Shown here: piece after piece, positions 24,906-34,968 of the stretch | Numbering within the stretch: position 1 is the stretch's first letter | How the letters are laid out: each line of letters opens with the position of its first letter | Assembly (NCBI RefSeq): GCF_012273895.1 | Contig: NC_052130.1 | Location: forward strand, 2,480,001 to 2,544,000 | Reading direction: 5' to 3' | Length of the DNA stretch: 64,000 bases | DNA from: Zerene cesonia | Lineage: Eukaryota > Arthropoda > Insecta > Lepidoptera > Pieridae | Program-made: the position numbers and the translations under genes | The notes under the pieces: model-generated | Database searches by the model: none | Told to the model about the DNA's origin: nothing | Seen by the model: only the letters and a program-made list of their open reading frames with translations

Positions 24906-25146
24906 TTTTTACACGCTTTTTATTAGCTTCACCTGTATGTTTGTATGTTTGTTTGTATGTTTGTTTGTTTGTAACCAACTTCTTTGGGCGCGATTTTGAC
25001 CCACTTTAAACGGCCAGATTTCGTTCAAACTTTGTAGATTTATTGAGAATCGATGACAATACACTAATTTGATAAAATTATTCCATTTTTCAATTTGCAA
25101 AATATGATAAAAGCGTGTTTTTTTAGTTTTTTTAAACTATTATTAT
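24906..25146 (+). repeat. interspersed repeat A, copy 1 (with inverted end motifs)
   Basis: Starts TTTTTACACGCTTTTTATTA, runs through a TTTG/TATG-rich stretch, GGGCGCGATTTTGACCCACT and ACGGCCAGATTTCGTTC, and ends AAAAGCGTGTTTTTTTAG. ACACGCTTTT and AAAAGCGTGT at the ends are inverted copies, as in a MITE. A nearly identical copy is at 55952. Confidence 0.7.
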
Positions 25147-26321
25147 TGAACATATAAAAGTAATACGTTACACCCATAAGAGATGTATTTCAATTGAATC
25201 ATGCACATAAAGACAAGCATTTTAGCTTAAGCAAGATTGTGAATAATTAGTTATTTATGTTTTTAGTTCTGTCTTATTATATTAAATTAAATAGATTTTA
25301 ATCTAAGCGTATTTCTGAGCATAATACTATCCTGTAATGTGTTCGTGTGTGCGGCCCCGTGTACGAACACAGTCGGCCGAGACCGATGATTCGTTGAATG
25401 TATGTGTGTGTGCGTCGTTTTAGCTCTTATAATTTTATAATAACTTCAAACTTGTAACATATCAAATTTGTATAAATATGTATATGATAATGGATGGTTA
25501 TAATTCACAGGTCAAAAAGCAAAGTTATAGAGAGAGTTCGATTTGCGATGCGACGCCCATCTCAGCTTAGATGCAGTTTAGAACAGTGACATGAATAGAA
25601 TATCTCTAATTCCAAAATTATTTGATTTCTTTTTCTAGTTAAAACGTTATAAAATGTTATTATTCAACTAGACATATACTAAAATGATTATGTTAGGAAA
25701 TAATGCGCTGACGTATATTGTTACTCATGTATTGTATTATTTCAAACATTTAATGATCTTAGTGGAGATAATAAATTTATGAAGTTTATATTCATATTTA
25801 AAGATACTCGTAAAATCTAGTATTTTATTTGACGTCGACGGATATAATCTTATATCAATCTAGCAAGCAAACATATTATGTTTATAAGTGTATATTTAAT
25901 TTTGTTTTTCATATGTAAGTGTATTTGAACTACACTGGGACGTATAATATTTTAGATCTATGATTTTAATCTTTTGATAAAAATATTTAACTAATAACAG
26001 CTCAATGGATTCTATGTTACTTAAAGTAGGTTACTTTAAGAAAGTGCCAGAGCGCAAACCATTGACCGACGCCAGCCACCTGCGCGTGGGATATTTTGTT
26101 AGTGAGATTAATTTATCATTGTCTACTCCATGCCTTTTGGACAGTTTTCCTCCTTACAATAAAAAAATTGTAATAAACTGAGTACTAAGTAGCCAAAAAT
26201 CATTGATTTTTTTTATTTATAAATAACAAACCTTCTAGTTGACTTGATAACAGCTGACATTCAAAAGCATTTCAAATTAATTAACTCTTTCTTTTAATTA
26301 CAGGATAAGTAGGAAAATATA

Positions 26322-26562
26322 TCTTAATATATAAAATCTATCATTAAATACTATCTTAATGTATCATCCAGTGTCATGATGTATGTTCCCAATGAACTCA
26401 TCACCGACTCAACCGATTTTGATGAAATTTGGCATTTTATGTGTAATTTCGTCCAACTTTAAATATGGGATAGTTTTTTATTTCGATTAATTACCAATAA
26501 TTTATAATCTTAATATTTTTAATTATTATTCAGCCACAGCAACGCGTGGCCGGGTATGCTAG
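26322..26562 (+). mobile_element. Helitron-like element with TC start, subterminal hairpin and CTAG end
   Basis: Starts TCTTAATATATAAAATC and ends GGGTATGCTAG. Just before the end, GCCAC-agcaacgc-GTGGC can form a five-base-pair stem. The internal GATTTTGATGAAATTTGGCA phrase is shared in style with the other families here. Confidence 0.6.
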
Positions 26563-26619
26563 TAGTCTATAAGACAGACATAAGAAATATGATTTCCGAA
26601 AGATGTTGAAAAAATTCAG

Positions 26620-26752
26620 CTAGTGATCCGCCCTGACTTCGACCGTGGTACATACATAGCTTGTATCACTAAATGAAGAGACATCTTGCTAATGGTGAAA
26701 GAATTTCTGAAATCGCTTTTGTGTGAAAATATTACAAATATAGATAGAGAAA
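26620..26752 (-). mobile_element. short interspersed element, family 4
   Basis: Begins CTAGTGATCCGCCCTGAC, with CGTGGTACATACATAGC and CTAATGGTGAAAGAATTTCT. It lies 58 bases after the Helitron-like element ending at 26562. Confidence 0.55.
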
Positions 26753-27299
26753 TTTGCTAATATTAATATTTTTAGATTTTCACAAAGCTTGCGAATTTAA
26801 TGTGAACTAGAATTAGATAGAAAGTCAACTACTTGGTAATTGGCATACATTATACCGTCTAAAATGTAAAACGAATAATATTTATTTAACAAGATAGGTA
26901 TTAGCTATATTACCTAGGCCGTAATAGTGAGCGGTAACTAACTAGCTTCTTAGAAAATGTACGTACCTACATATAATCACTTTCAAATTATTTATCTTTA
27001 CACACGAATGAATACACTAAAACAATGTATCAAAGGCGTTATTCGTATGCATTAATTTACAAAATTAGGTATTTCAGAATTCAATCCGGTATTGGGACGC
27101 GGATGTTGCGGTTTACAATCCTAATTAAACCTTTGATTAAAATAAATAAGTTCATTTATGTACATAGCTCTGCTTAAACATTTTTATTGTCATAAATATT
27201 TACACGATATAGCAATAAAATGATTAATGTACAATTTATGTAGAAAAAAATCTCAGCAATGGAAACGTAAATTTCATTTATGATTTTACAAACAACCAA

Positions 27300-27495
27300 C
27301 TGAGCCTCGCGGTTTCACGCGCGTTAGTCCGTATCCCGTAGGAATATCAGGATAAAAAGTTGCCTATATGTTATTCCAATAGTCCAGCTTTCTACGTACC
27401 AAATTTCATTGCAATCGGTTCTGTAGTTTTTGCGTGAAAGAGCAACAAACACACACACATCCTTACAAACTCTCGCATTTATAATATTAATAGGA
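27300..27495 (-). mobile_element. Helitron-like non-autonomous element, family 1 (altered end)
   Basis: Reverse copy whose CTAG end has become CTGA; the hairpin region reads CGCGGTTTCACGCGCG. The start (RC of TAATAGGAT) is intact. Confidence 0.7.
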
Positions 27496-29075
27496 TGGAT
27501 TTGTGAATAAAAAAACTAAATATGTGAACAACTTTTAATTTATATAATACGGTAAAGGTATACCTCCAAAAACTCCAAACTGGATAAACTCGCGTTATTT
27601 AAGACCAAATTGTTTACGCTGTATATATTTTAGCCTTATATATTTCATTTTTCATTAATTAATTTAACAAGTAACAAACATAATTTTTATTAAGAAAAAA
27701 TCATTTAAATGCTCTTTGATTGGAAACAGCCTAATACCATTTAGTAAGACTTGGTAGGTTTTTACAAACTAGTATATCACAGTATTCTGCCTAAATTCTT
27801 CACAAGAATTAGTAAAGGCTTAGAAACATTAACTAAACTAATTTCAACAAGTTTTTCAGTCAATAGTTCAAATACAATTTAGTTATTCATCCTACCCCGT
27901 AATTTTTTTCCAGATATTCAAACTCAAACTGAAACATTTATTCATTCAACGACATTTAATTCAAAGCGCAAAATACACAATTGAATATATTGTTCGGAAA
28001 GCAGAGAAGAGCCGGCAACAATTTAGTAAAATTCAAATAAAAACATGAGTATAAAAGTATCATGTCTCGCATTTTAGCCCATAAAGCGAGCGTTTTCACC
28101 TGGAAATTGTTTCCTCGGCCTTTCACTCACGCGACTAAGAAAACCCTACCTACGCGTATTCGATTCATAATATCACAAGTTTTACAGCGGGGCAGTTTAT
28201 ATTCTGCAATATGAAATTAGTAAATGATCTAGAAATTGCTATAAATTTATGTCTTGAAAAGTACAGATTATACACATATAATAACTATTCTGTTGTTCAA
28301 TTTAAATTGTTTTTATTTTTATTCTTTAAATTTATTATAATTCATTGCAGTAGTTTTTTTTGCCTTGACTAGGATTACATTACGAAATGATAAAAAAATT
28401 GCAATCGCTATTTTCTTTTCTGAAAATTGTTATTGTATTATATAGAAATTAAAATTGTCTTTAAATTAATTTACCCTTATAAAGAACTTAAAAATTATTT
28501 ACAATACTTCTCAACGTCGTAAAGAGAATTTGTTTAATTAAATAACAGTGACCTACCGTTAAAAAAATAATTTCCGGTCGTATGAAATTAATTGTCATTT
28601 GTTTGCTCAATCTTTAATTATGGAATAATGAATAAAATGTTGAGAAAATGTATATTTATTATAACTATGGGCTAACGAAATATAAAATGATAAAAACATC
28701 TTTAGAGGATGAAGCACAAAATATTAAATTGTTGTTTTCCAAACACGGCTTCGGCCGCGCAGTCAAACATATAGTTCTAGAATATATGGAATATGAATAT
28801 CCATGGAATGTTCTCGCTTAAGAACCACAGGACAGTTCTTCCGTATTTTTTATACATATTACCTATGTAGAATTAAATTAATTTGAAAAGAGCAACCTCA
28901 GCGTTTATTGCGGCTCTCTCTGTAAAAACTGCTTTCCGAATCGGTGATAAACGTTAAAACTATGTTATGTCGATTCAAATTTCTTCATAAGTTTTAATGA
29001 GTAAATAAATGTTTGAATTGAGTTTCAGGCTACTCCCGCATAGTTATGTCTAGGTACTATGTGGGGAAAACATAG

Positions 29076-29287
29076 TCACACTAATATTATAAATGTGAAA
29101 ATTTGTTTGTTTGGATGTTTGTCCGTCAACCACGATTAAACTACTCAACGGATTTTGATGAAATTTGGTATACAGGCAGGGTGTGAGCTGACTTAAGTGA
29201 TAGGATACTTTTTATCCCTATTAGACGCTCTTTTGGGATAAAACAGGAATCTTGATGTACCAGGCGGAGCCGGGACGAGCGTCTAAT
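29076..29287 (+). mobile_element. short interspersed element, family 5
   Basis: Starts TCACACTAATATTATAAATG, has GGTATACAGGCAGG and GATAGGATACTTTTTATCCC, and ends GGCGGAGCCGGGACGAGCG. It pairs with the reverse copy at 14413-14610. Confidence 0.6.
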
Positions 29288-31091
29288 GTGAAATAAATGT
29301 GTTACACTGATTTTTCATTACATTTCCTATAGATTAGTTTAATTTCATAGAAAGCTATAACAAAATATTTCATATATGTAATCAAAAAATATAAACATGC
29401 GAAAGAAGTCGCAGATTATTGTTAGCTATCAATACGTGGGTTAGATTTAACATTTTGGGCACGTAATAAATGTGGGTGAAAGAACTCATTCATATCTGAT
29501 ATATATTTGGACCTCATGTATGTATATTGTTTTGCGGAGCTATCTCTGTACGTTAGTTTAAATTTAATTTTTTAAATGAAAATACTCCTATGCTATGATC
29601 TGTTTCCTATTTCTGATCGGACTATGAAAAAAAACGTACTCTTTGAAGGAGCACAATTGTTTAACAATTTACCAAACAAAATAAAAAAAATAAGAGTCTC
29701 AATATATTCAGAACTAACAAAAATTCAAACTTAGTTTTGAGCAGTTATGTAGATATTTTGATATGAATTTTATATATAATTAACCTTTAACTAGAGATGT
29801 AAGCATAAATTAATTTTAGATATGTCATTTTAAGTGAACAAATTGTTCTTATGAGTAAATAAACCTCTTAAAAACCAAACCTATACTGTCTAGTATAAAC
29901 TACTATATAAATATAGTTTGGGCGAAAATTGACCAAAATGTTAATATAATATTTACTATAAATTAATGTAAGATGAAATGTCATTCAGGATCATAATGAA
30001 ATGTACATGTATATGGAAAAACATATCGGAATAAATGGTGCACGACATTACTGTCGAAATTACGATAAATATCAGCTTATCAGTGTAGTGCACGTTGAAA
30101 TGCTACTAACGGAATAAATAAAATAAATATATTTTTATCATACATGATTGGTTCTGAGACAGTTGGTCATTTAAAAGTCCATATTTTTTAGCAAGAAATT
30201 TAACCGTCCTATATATTTGAAAATACCACTCGGGATATTAGCTTTCAAATTTACTCAAATAGTTCACCCAATCCAAAGTGATGAGGTAATCAAACTAAAA
30301 CACAATCGAATAACCTCCTCCATTATTGAAGGCGGTTGAAAAATTTTAAGAATTCTAGAAGAAATTTTTAATGAAGTATTTCTTTACGCATAATATTTAT
30401 ATGTAGAGAAATTATATTGATACAAGTGGATATAAATGCGTTTAATAAATCTCTTAATAAACTGTATTATACTTCCGTGTAAATAATGTCACCTGCCTAC
30501 CTATATTTTGATAAAACTGTTACAAATTATTTTCTCTTCAGTATCGAATTCTCTTTATAAAAACAATTTATTAAAATGAACCGTTATTGTTAACTACAAT
30601 ATTGTTAAACTTTACATGAAGTATGCCTAGCAGACTGGACAGCTGTAGCATAAGATGTCTGGATATTATAGTCTTTTAGGTCATATACCTTAAGTTATTA
30701 CAAGGAAAAAAGTAAGTAATTTTATGATAGGTTCAAAAATGTAGATTATATTTAATAGACTATCGGTTCACTTTTATTAACAAACAAATGTATGTTATGA
30801 TTTGTTCAAGTTATTTTGCTATGATGAAATATTGGTACTCTTTGCAGGTTGGCCATTTGATGGTCATCAGATATCCCCCTCTCTTTATGAAGGTGCTTGC
30901 AAGAGGCTGATGTAATGTTATGAAAACTTAAGTAGATATTTATTTATTTATTTTTTATTTTTTAATGTAAAATATGTCTATGTATTTTTAGAGTTTATAA
31001 TTTCATGTTCATTTTATAATAAAGATTAAGTAAAAAGGTAGAGGTGAAGGATAATTGGGTAAATGAAAAATAATAATAAATTTAAAAAATA

Positions 31092-31097
31092 TTTATT
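31092..31097 (-). terminator. candidate polyadenylation signal of mlpt locus 1
   Basis: AATAAA on the minus strand (TTTATT on plus) lies about 350 bases after the type-B stop and is followed by T-rich sequence. It is the first canonical hexamer after the array. Confidence 0.45.
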
Positions 31098-31448
31098 CTA
31101 ACATGCCATGTAGAAACAATTAGCTAGAGTATTTAACTAACAGTCTTATTACTTTACAAGAGTATAACATCGTGAAGTAAATTGAAATGCAATGGGTACA
31201 ATAAATGCAAGAAAAACAGTAAATTCAACTACGACCAAGAACGACACTGATCGAAAACAATAATTCATTAACATTTCTAAAAATCTACGTTACTAAATGT
31301 TAGTCAATAAATAATCGCTTAGTCTATGGTAACTTCAATAAATTAAATTGTTCCCAACACGAGTGAGCAGACTCTACTATTTGTGGGCAGTTCGCAGTCT
31401 TTGGTTCCCTATGTACATAATTACAATTCACAAAAAAAAAATATTCTA

Positions 31449-31541
31449 TCACATTTTCCTCTTCTTTCTGTTCGATGATATTTCAGTTCTGCTCACAGAA
31501 ATCAGTTTGTGGCGACGATGCGAACAACAAAAATCAGGCAT
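31449..31541 (-). CDS. mlpt: mlpt locus 1 type-B peptide (30 aa)
   Basis: ATG to TGA, 30 residues, without an LDPTG core. Visible marks are Cys-Cys at 5-6, Arg-Arg at 9-10, Leu 13, Glu 20, Ser-Ser at 22-23 and a basic tail RKKRK at 25-29. The same pattern, with one gap between CC and RR, occurs in the last array frame of locus 2, also directly after the type-A series. Fly tarsal-less likewise carries a longer type-B frame downstream of its type-A frames; that frame was reported to be dispensable for the tested functions. I match it to type B by position and by the pairwise similarity here, not by a database alignment. The basic tail could bind nucleic acid or target the nucleus, but that is speculation. 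Confidence 0.82.
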   Translation of the reverse strand: MPDFCCSHRRHKLISVSRTEISSNRKKRKM

Positions 31542-31551
31542 TGCGTTTACT

Positions 31552-31581
31552 TTTAAATTATAAAAGGCAATGTGATAAACA
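31552..31581 (-). CDS. nine-codon frame between peptide 6 and the type-B peptide
   Basis: ATG to TAA encodes MFITLPFII. This is the only ATG within the locus 1 array that does not start a type-A or type-B peptide. It is hydrophobic, lacks any family motif and has no counterpart in locus 2. It is most likely an incidental upstream frame that might slow type-B translation. Confidence 0.15.
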
Positions 31582-31618
31582 TAGAAAAATTATAACTAAG
31601 AAAATAAAAATACTGTTG

Positions 31619-31654
31619 CTAATAAACACCAGTGGGATCTAAACCGAAAGCCAT
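31619..31654 (-). CDS. mlpt: mlpt locus 1 type-A peptide 6 (11 aa, LDPTGVY)
   Basis: ATG to TAG encodes MAFGLDPTGVY. The start context ACC-ATG-G is the closest in the array to an optimal initiation site. It is the last type-A frame before the type-B frame; its stop is 77 bases before the type-B start, and one other ATG, opening a nine-codon frame without the motif, lies in between. Confidence 0.95.
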   Translation of the reverse strand: MAFGLDPTGVY

Positions 31655-31707
31655 GGTGAGGAGATTTAAATTAATTAATGAGAAAAAAATAAGTAATAAA
31701 AATTAAC

Positions 31708-31737
31708 CTAGTATACGTTAGTTGGGTCCAAAGCCAT
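31708..31737 (-). CDS. mlpt: mlpt locus 1 type-A-like peptide 5 (9 aa, LDPTNVY)
   Basis: ATG to TAG encodes MALDPTNVY, the shortest peptide of the array. The Gly of the core is replaced by Asn, while Leu-Asp-Pro-Thr and the final Tyr are kept. Start context is AAA-ATG. In flies the LDPTG core is what peptides with activity share, so this copy could be weaker, altered or decaying; the intact start, stop and remaining motif argue against random decay. Spacer to the next start is 53 bases. Confidence 0.85.
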   Translation of the reverse strand: MALDPTNVY

Positions 31738-31773
31738 TTTGTCACTTAACACTAAAAGTCTTTTAACAGCCTT

Positions 31774-31806
31774 CTAATACACTCCCGTGGGATCTAAGAT
31801 GAACAT
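31774..31806 (-). CDS. mlpt: mlpt locus 1 type-A peptide 4 (10 aa, LDPTGVY)
   Basis: ATG to TAG encodes MFILDPTGVY. It differs from peptides 2 and 3 by a single conservative Val-to-Ile change before the core, while several codons differ silently. Start context is AAA-ATG. It is the third member of the MF(V/I)LDPTGVY run. Confidence 0.95.
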   Translation of the reverse strand: MFILDPTGVY

Positions 31807-31849
31807 TTTTACGCTTTTTTGTCACTTTAGCACAAAATTTCTTCACACT

Positions 31850-31882
31850 TCAGTAAACTCCCGTAGGGTCAAGCACGAACAT
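31850..31882 (-). CDS. mlpt: mlpt locus 1 type-A peptide 3 (10 aa, LDPTGVY)
   Basis: ATG to TGA encodes MFVLDPTGVY, the same peptide as its upstream neighbour but from a different nucleotide sequence (GTG CTT GAC CCT ACG against GTC CTG GAT CCA ACC). Start context is AAA-ATG. It probably arose by duplication inside the array, followed by synonymous drift. The next start is 43 bases downstream. Confidence 0.96.
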   Translation of the reverse strand: MFVLDPTGVY

Positions 31883-31993
31883 TTTGCTATTTTTTCGGAG
31901 ACTTGATGAAAAAATTTAGAGCTGCGTCGATTTATTACTCGACAAGTAATATTTAACGATGTCTCAGCGTTGTTGAAAAACGCGAGCGATTTT

Positions 31994-32026
31994 TCAGTAA
32001 ACTCCGGTTGGATCCAGGACGAACAT
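31994..32026 (-). CDS. mlpt: mlpt locus 1 type-A peptide 2 (10 aa, LDPTGVY)
   Basis: ATG to TGA encodes MFVLDPTGVY, start context AAA-ATG. The protein is identical to peptide 3, yet five of the ten sense codons differ synonymously (Val, Leu, Asp, Pro and Thr codons) with no replacement change. That pattern indicates selection on the peptide itself. About 111 bases separate its stop from the next start, the longest spacer of the array. Confidence 0.96.
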   Translation of the reverse strand: MFVLDPTGVY

Positions 32027-32087
32027 TTTTGCAAAACTTGATAAATTTCCGAATAAGGAATTTTCAGTGTTCTCAAATGGTATTCTT

Positions 32088-32126
32088 TCAGTAAATACCG
32101 GTGGGATCCAAAACCTTGATACTCAT
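32088..32126 (-). CDS. mlpt: mlpt locus 1 type-A peptide 1 (12 aa, LDPTGIY)
   Basis: ATG to TGA encodes MSIKVLDPTGIY. The C-terminal seven residues are the family core LDPTGxY, with Ile at the variable position. It is the first ATG after the inferred transcription start, in the context AAC-ATG. The four residues before the core differ from those of the next three peptides. The stop lies 61 bases before the next start, which suits reinitiation by scanning ribosomes. Far below the usual gene-calling length, it would be missed by standard annotation. Confidence 0.95.
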   Translation of the reverse strand: MSIKVLDPTGIY

Positions 32127-32224
32127 GTTGAATACGTTCCTTGAACTCTGACGATCGATCTTATTTACGATGAGTGCGCACAAGACGTGAGAATAACGTG
32201 CGAACAACGTAGCGTGTCGATTAC

Positions 32225-32261
32225 GACTGGTGGCTGCACGACCACGTGCCTTCTTTTTATA
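32225..32261 (-). promoter_or_regulatory. core promoter of mlpt locus 1 (TATA box and initiator)
   Basis: The minus strand reads TATAAAAAG at 32261-32253. About 33 bases downstream is CCAGTC (32230-32225), close to the arthropod initiator TCAGTY, putting the start at about 32228. A palindromic E-box CACGTG (32243-32248) sits between the two. I saw no convincing downstream promoter element at +28. The leader to the first ATG is about 100 bases and contains no other ATG. Confidence 0.6.
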
Positions 32262-32317
32262 GCTGCTCTCGTGCGCAGTTGCGTATTTTTTTTGCGATTT
32301 GAATTTGGAAGCTTTCA

Positions 32318-32347
32318 GCCGTGTGGGCGTCCGCGCCCCCGCCCTTG
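32318..32347. promoter_or_regulatory. GC-rich proximal promoter segment upstream of mlpt locus 1
   Basis: A short island of G/C-rich sequence with GGGCG and CGCCC boxes (plus strand gtgtgggcgtccgcg followed by cccccgccctt) stands out from the AT-rich surroundings 60-90 bases upstream of the TATA box. Such boxes bind Sp/KLF-type zinc-finger factors. The assignment rests on composition and position only. Confidence 0.3.
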
Positions 32348-34928
32348 CATTTTTTAAGCATAGTTATTTTTTTTAACAAAATATGACATGCCAGTACGGT
32401 GTTAGCCCGTATCAGTTTTTATAAAACAGATGTGTTGATATTGATCGTGAATAAAAACAGTAAATCGCACGAATTAAATTGCCTTTCCGAGGACTATTCA
32501 AAATTAATTAATTTAGTAATATGTTTTGTATGTTAGTATAGTTATATTTGTACCGTACAGACCCAGACTCTATATTATAGATATCGCTACATATAGAGTG
32601 TATTTACGATAAAGACAAAACAAATAGGCTTGTTTCTCTAATCTTATAAATGCAATAACTAATTTATGCATTCTGTAAAATGCAATGCAATCAAATTGTA
32701 TTTCATGAATTATTGTATCATTTCCGCGTTAACATACATTGATACACTTTATCACGTTTATTAAGATACTTTTGATCTTATAAATTGTTTATCTTTTAGC
32801 AATACGTGACGTATTTATCGATTATATAAAAACATTTTCTTCTTAATCGAATTTCATCGGCAATTACTACATGAATAAAATTGTTGTTTTTTTGAGCTTC
32901 TTATATACATTAAAATATCTTTTTATACTAAATTTTAACGTTTTAATTTCAAATTTAATTTTATATATCTAGCCGCAAAATACATGTAAATTAATTTATA
33001 TATTACGTTGATATTAAAAAAAATAAGTGAGCCTAACTTTATTAATAACTTTTTTTTAATAAACGTTATAATTAGACGGGTTGTAGACCATAACATGGTA
33101 TATATGAATACAGAGATATATTTAACTTTATTCAATATAAAATACTATAAATAATAAAGTTTTAAATTAAATTTAGCCTTTAAATAGCTGTGGACTACCG
33201 CAAATGGTACCCAAGACCCTTATAATCCCTTTTTAATCCTTAAAGGAGTAACCGCTGAGACAATACGGGAGACAACTGAAACATTTGTTATTCTAAGTAA
33301 GTAACTTAGGTAGTAAGTACTATTTTGAACTTGTAAATCGTGTTAATTTGTACTTTCTATTAGTAATAATTAATTTCAGTACGATATAAATATAATTGTT
33401 CGTCGTGTTGGGATACGGTTTAATATACTCTGTAGAGTTTAGTGGCCGAAATAAAATGAAAAAAAAAATCAATAATATAACTCATATTTTCGTTTGCTTT
33501 TATTGCAGTTTTGTCGAATTTTGAGGTATTCGAAAATTTTACTTCACATCGTGTCTTTGAAAACCATGATGTAATAAAAAATCACATCCATCAGATAGTA
33601 CCTTCAAATAAAAATTAATTTATACGCATAAAAAATATCGTTGATAAATTAATTTTAATAAAAAACTATAAATCCATTGTTATTTTTCAGTGTTAATATT
33701 TTCAATGAAAAAAGAGCAACTTTTCATTTGTCGAAGAAAATAGAATATTTTATTATAAAAAAGGCATAAAACCTTCAATAGAAATCATTGTAATGTACGA
33801 ACGAATCTCCTTCAAGAGATATCTAGTCATAACGTTTAGTAATCCTACAACATCTAATCCAAAAAAGTACTACCGACTGCTACCTCTATAAAAGTTCTTC
33901 AAATATTATCAACTTTATTAACAGAAGCCTAAACACCCTAAGGATTAGGATTACCTGGTCGGTAGCTATGTTAGGATTTACGTCAATATTGTCAAACAGT
34001 ATTTAATCCGTATTAAATTAATCTTAAGATAATATAACGTGGATATGCATGTGGGTGCAATAAAATATTAAGAATTCTATTCATTATGATAGACAATACA
34101 TTTTTGTGCGCATTTCACTATTATTTTACAAAATCTATAGACAGTTTATTGAATGCAAATAATATTATAATGTAATACTTATATACTAATACATATAATA
34201 TTAGAATATTGTTTTTTTTTCAACTCAAAAACCACTGGCCATGTATTGGAAATGTTTTAACTAGAATAGATAGATTATTCCTGAATAACGGCTTAATTTT
34301 ATTTTACAGGTGTGCATCGGGCTAAGTTGGGATAAAAGGTCAGTATTTAGGTACCTATATATAACTACTAACCTATAGAAATAAGATGATCATATTAGTC
34401 ATGAGAATGAAAATAAGTGAGAGAATGATAATTTTGGGAAAACTAAAGTTTTAAGTTATTATATGCCAGGTAAGGGGACCTAGTTTGTTTCACCTGTTTA
34501 AACTTTTACCTATTGCACCCATAATTTTGGGTTCTTATACCAATGATATACAAACATATGAATTTTTTTTTTTTGTATTTTTTTAAAGAAGAAAGTAGAG
34601 TTTTCTTTTTATCGTTATTCAGATGCTATAAAATGTTAACTATAGATATATTTTAATGTTTTTTTTATAATAATTTATAAATGGCATACGTTCCATATGT
34701 ATAGCGATTAGTATCCATAACAGTATAATTGTATATAAATATAATGATGAAATATGGGTAAACGTTATCAAATTAAAAAGTTCCTATCTAAAGCAGATGT
34801 GTGTTCAGGCCTTTAAATCATAACCTAAGCCCTCACAGGCGTTATTCTTTCATGCTTTCGCAGGAATAAGGTACAGCAAATACTACTCAGTATTTGCTTT
34901 TTTCATATTTCTTTATTGCTCTTATTAA

Positions 34929-34968
34929 TACCTACTTTTTTTCATACCTACTTTTTTTCATACCTACT
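34929..34968 (+). repeat. 16-bp tandem repeat, 2.5 copies
   Basis: Unit TACCTACTTTTTTTCA repeated twice, then a half copy. Confidence 0.85.

Larger units (their letters stand above)
22671..31074. other. non-coding interval between the two mlpt loci
   Basis: It holds repeat A copy 1, short elements at 23700, 26322, 26620, 27300 and 29076, and a small hairpin at 25339. No frame or exon can be supported. Regulatory DNA for either mlpt copy could lie here, but nothing marks it. Confidence 0.5.
31075..32228 (-). other. mlpt: mille-pattes locus 1, polycistronic small-peptide transcription unit
   Basis: This is an apparently intronless minus-strand unit with seven short frames in series: six LDPTGxY-type (type-A) peptides and a terminal type-B peptide. 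The 5' limit is inferred from a TATA box at 32253-32261 with an initiator-like CCAGTC about 33 bases downstream. The 3' limit is inferred from AATAAA (plus-strand TTTATT) at 31092-31097. No ATG lies between the inferred start site and the first peptide. Between the first peptide start and the type-B stop there are eight minus-strand ATGs, and seven open a named peptide; every one of those seven has a purine at -3. In Drosophila and Tribolium, peptides of this family make the E3 ligase Ubr3 bind Shavenbaby, whose partial degradation turns it from repressor to activator. Gene identity is firm; transcript ends are inferred. Confidence 0.93.

Noticed and set aside
31843..32076. 77-codon minus-strand frame across the locus 1 array
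   Set aside because: It starts at TTG, not ATG, and overlaps two LDPTGxY peptides in another frame; its SSWIQPEFTEKSL stretch is the peptide 2 DNA read out of frame.
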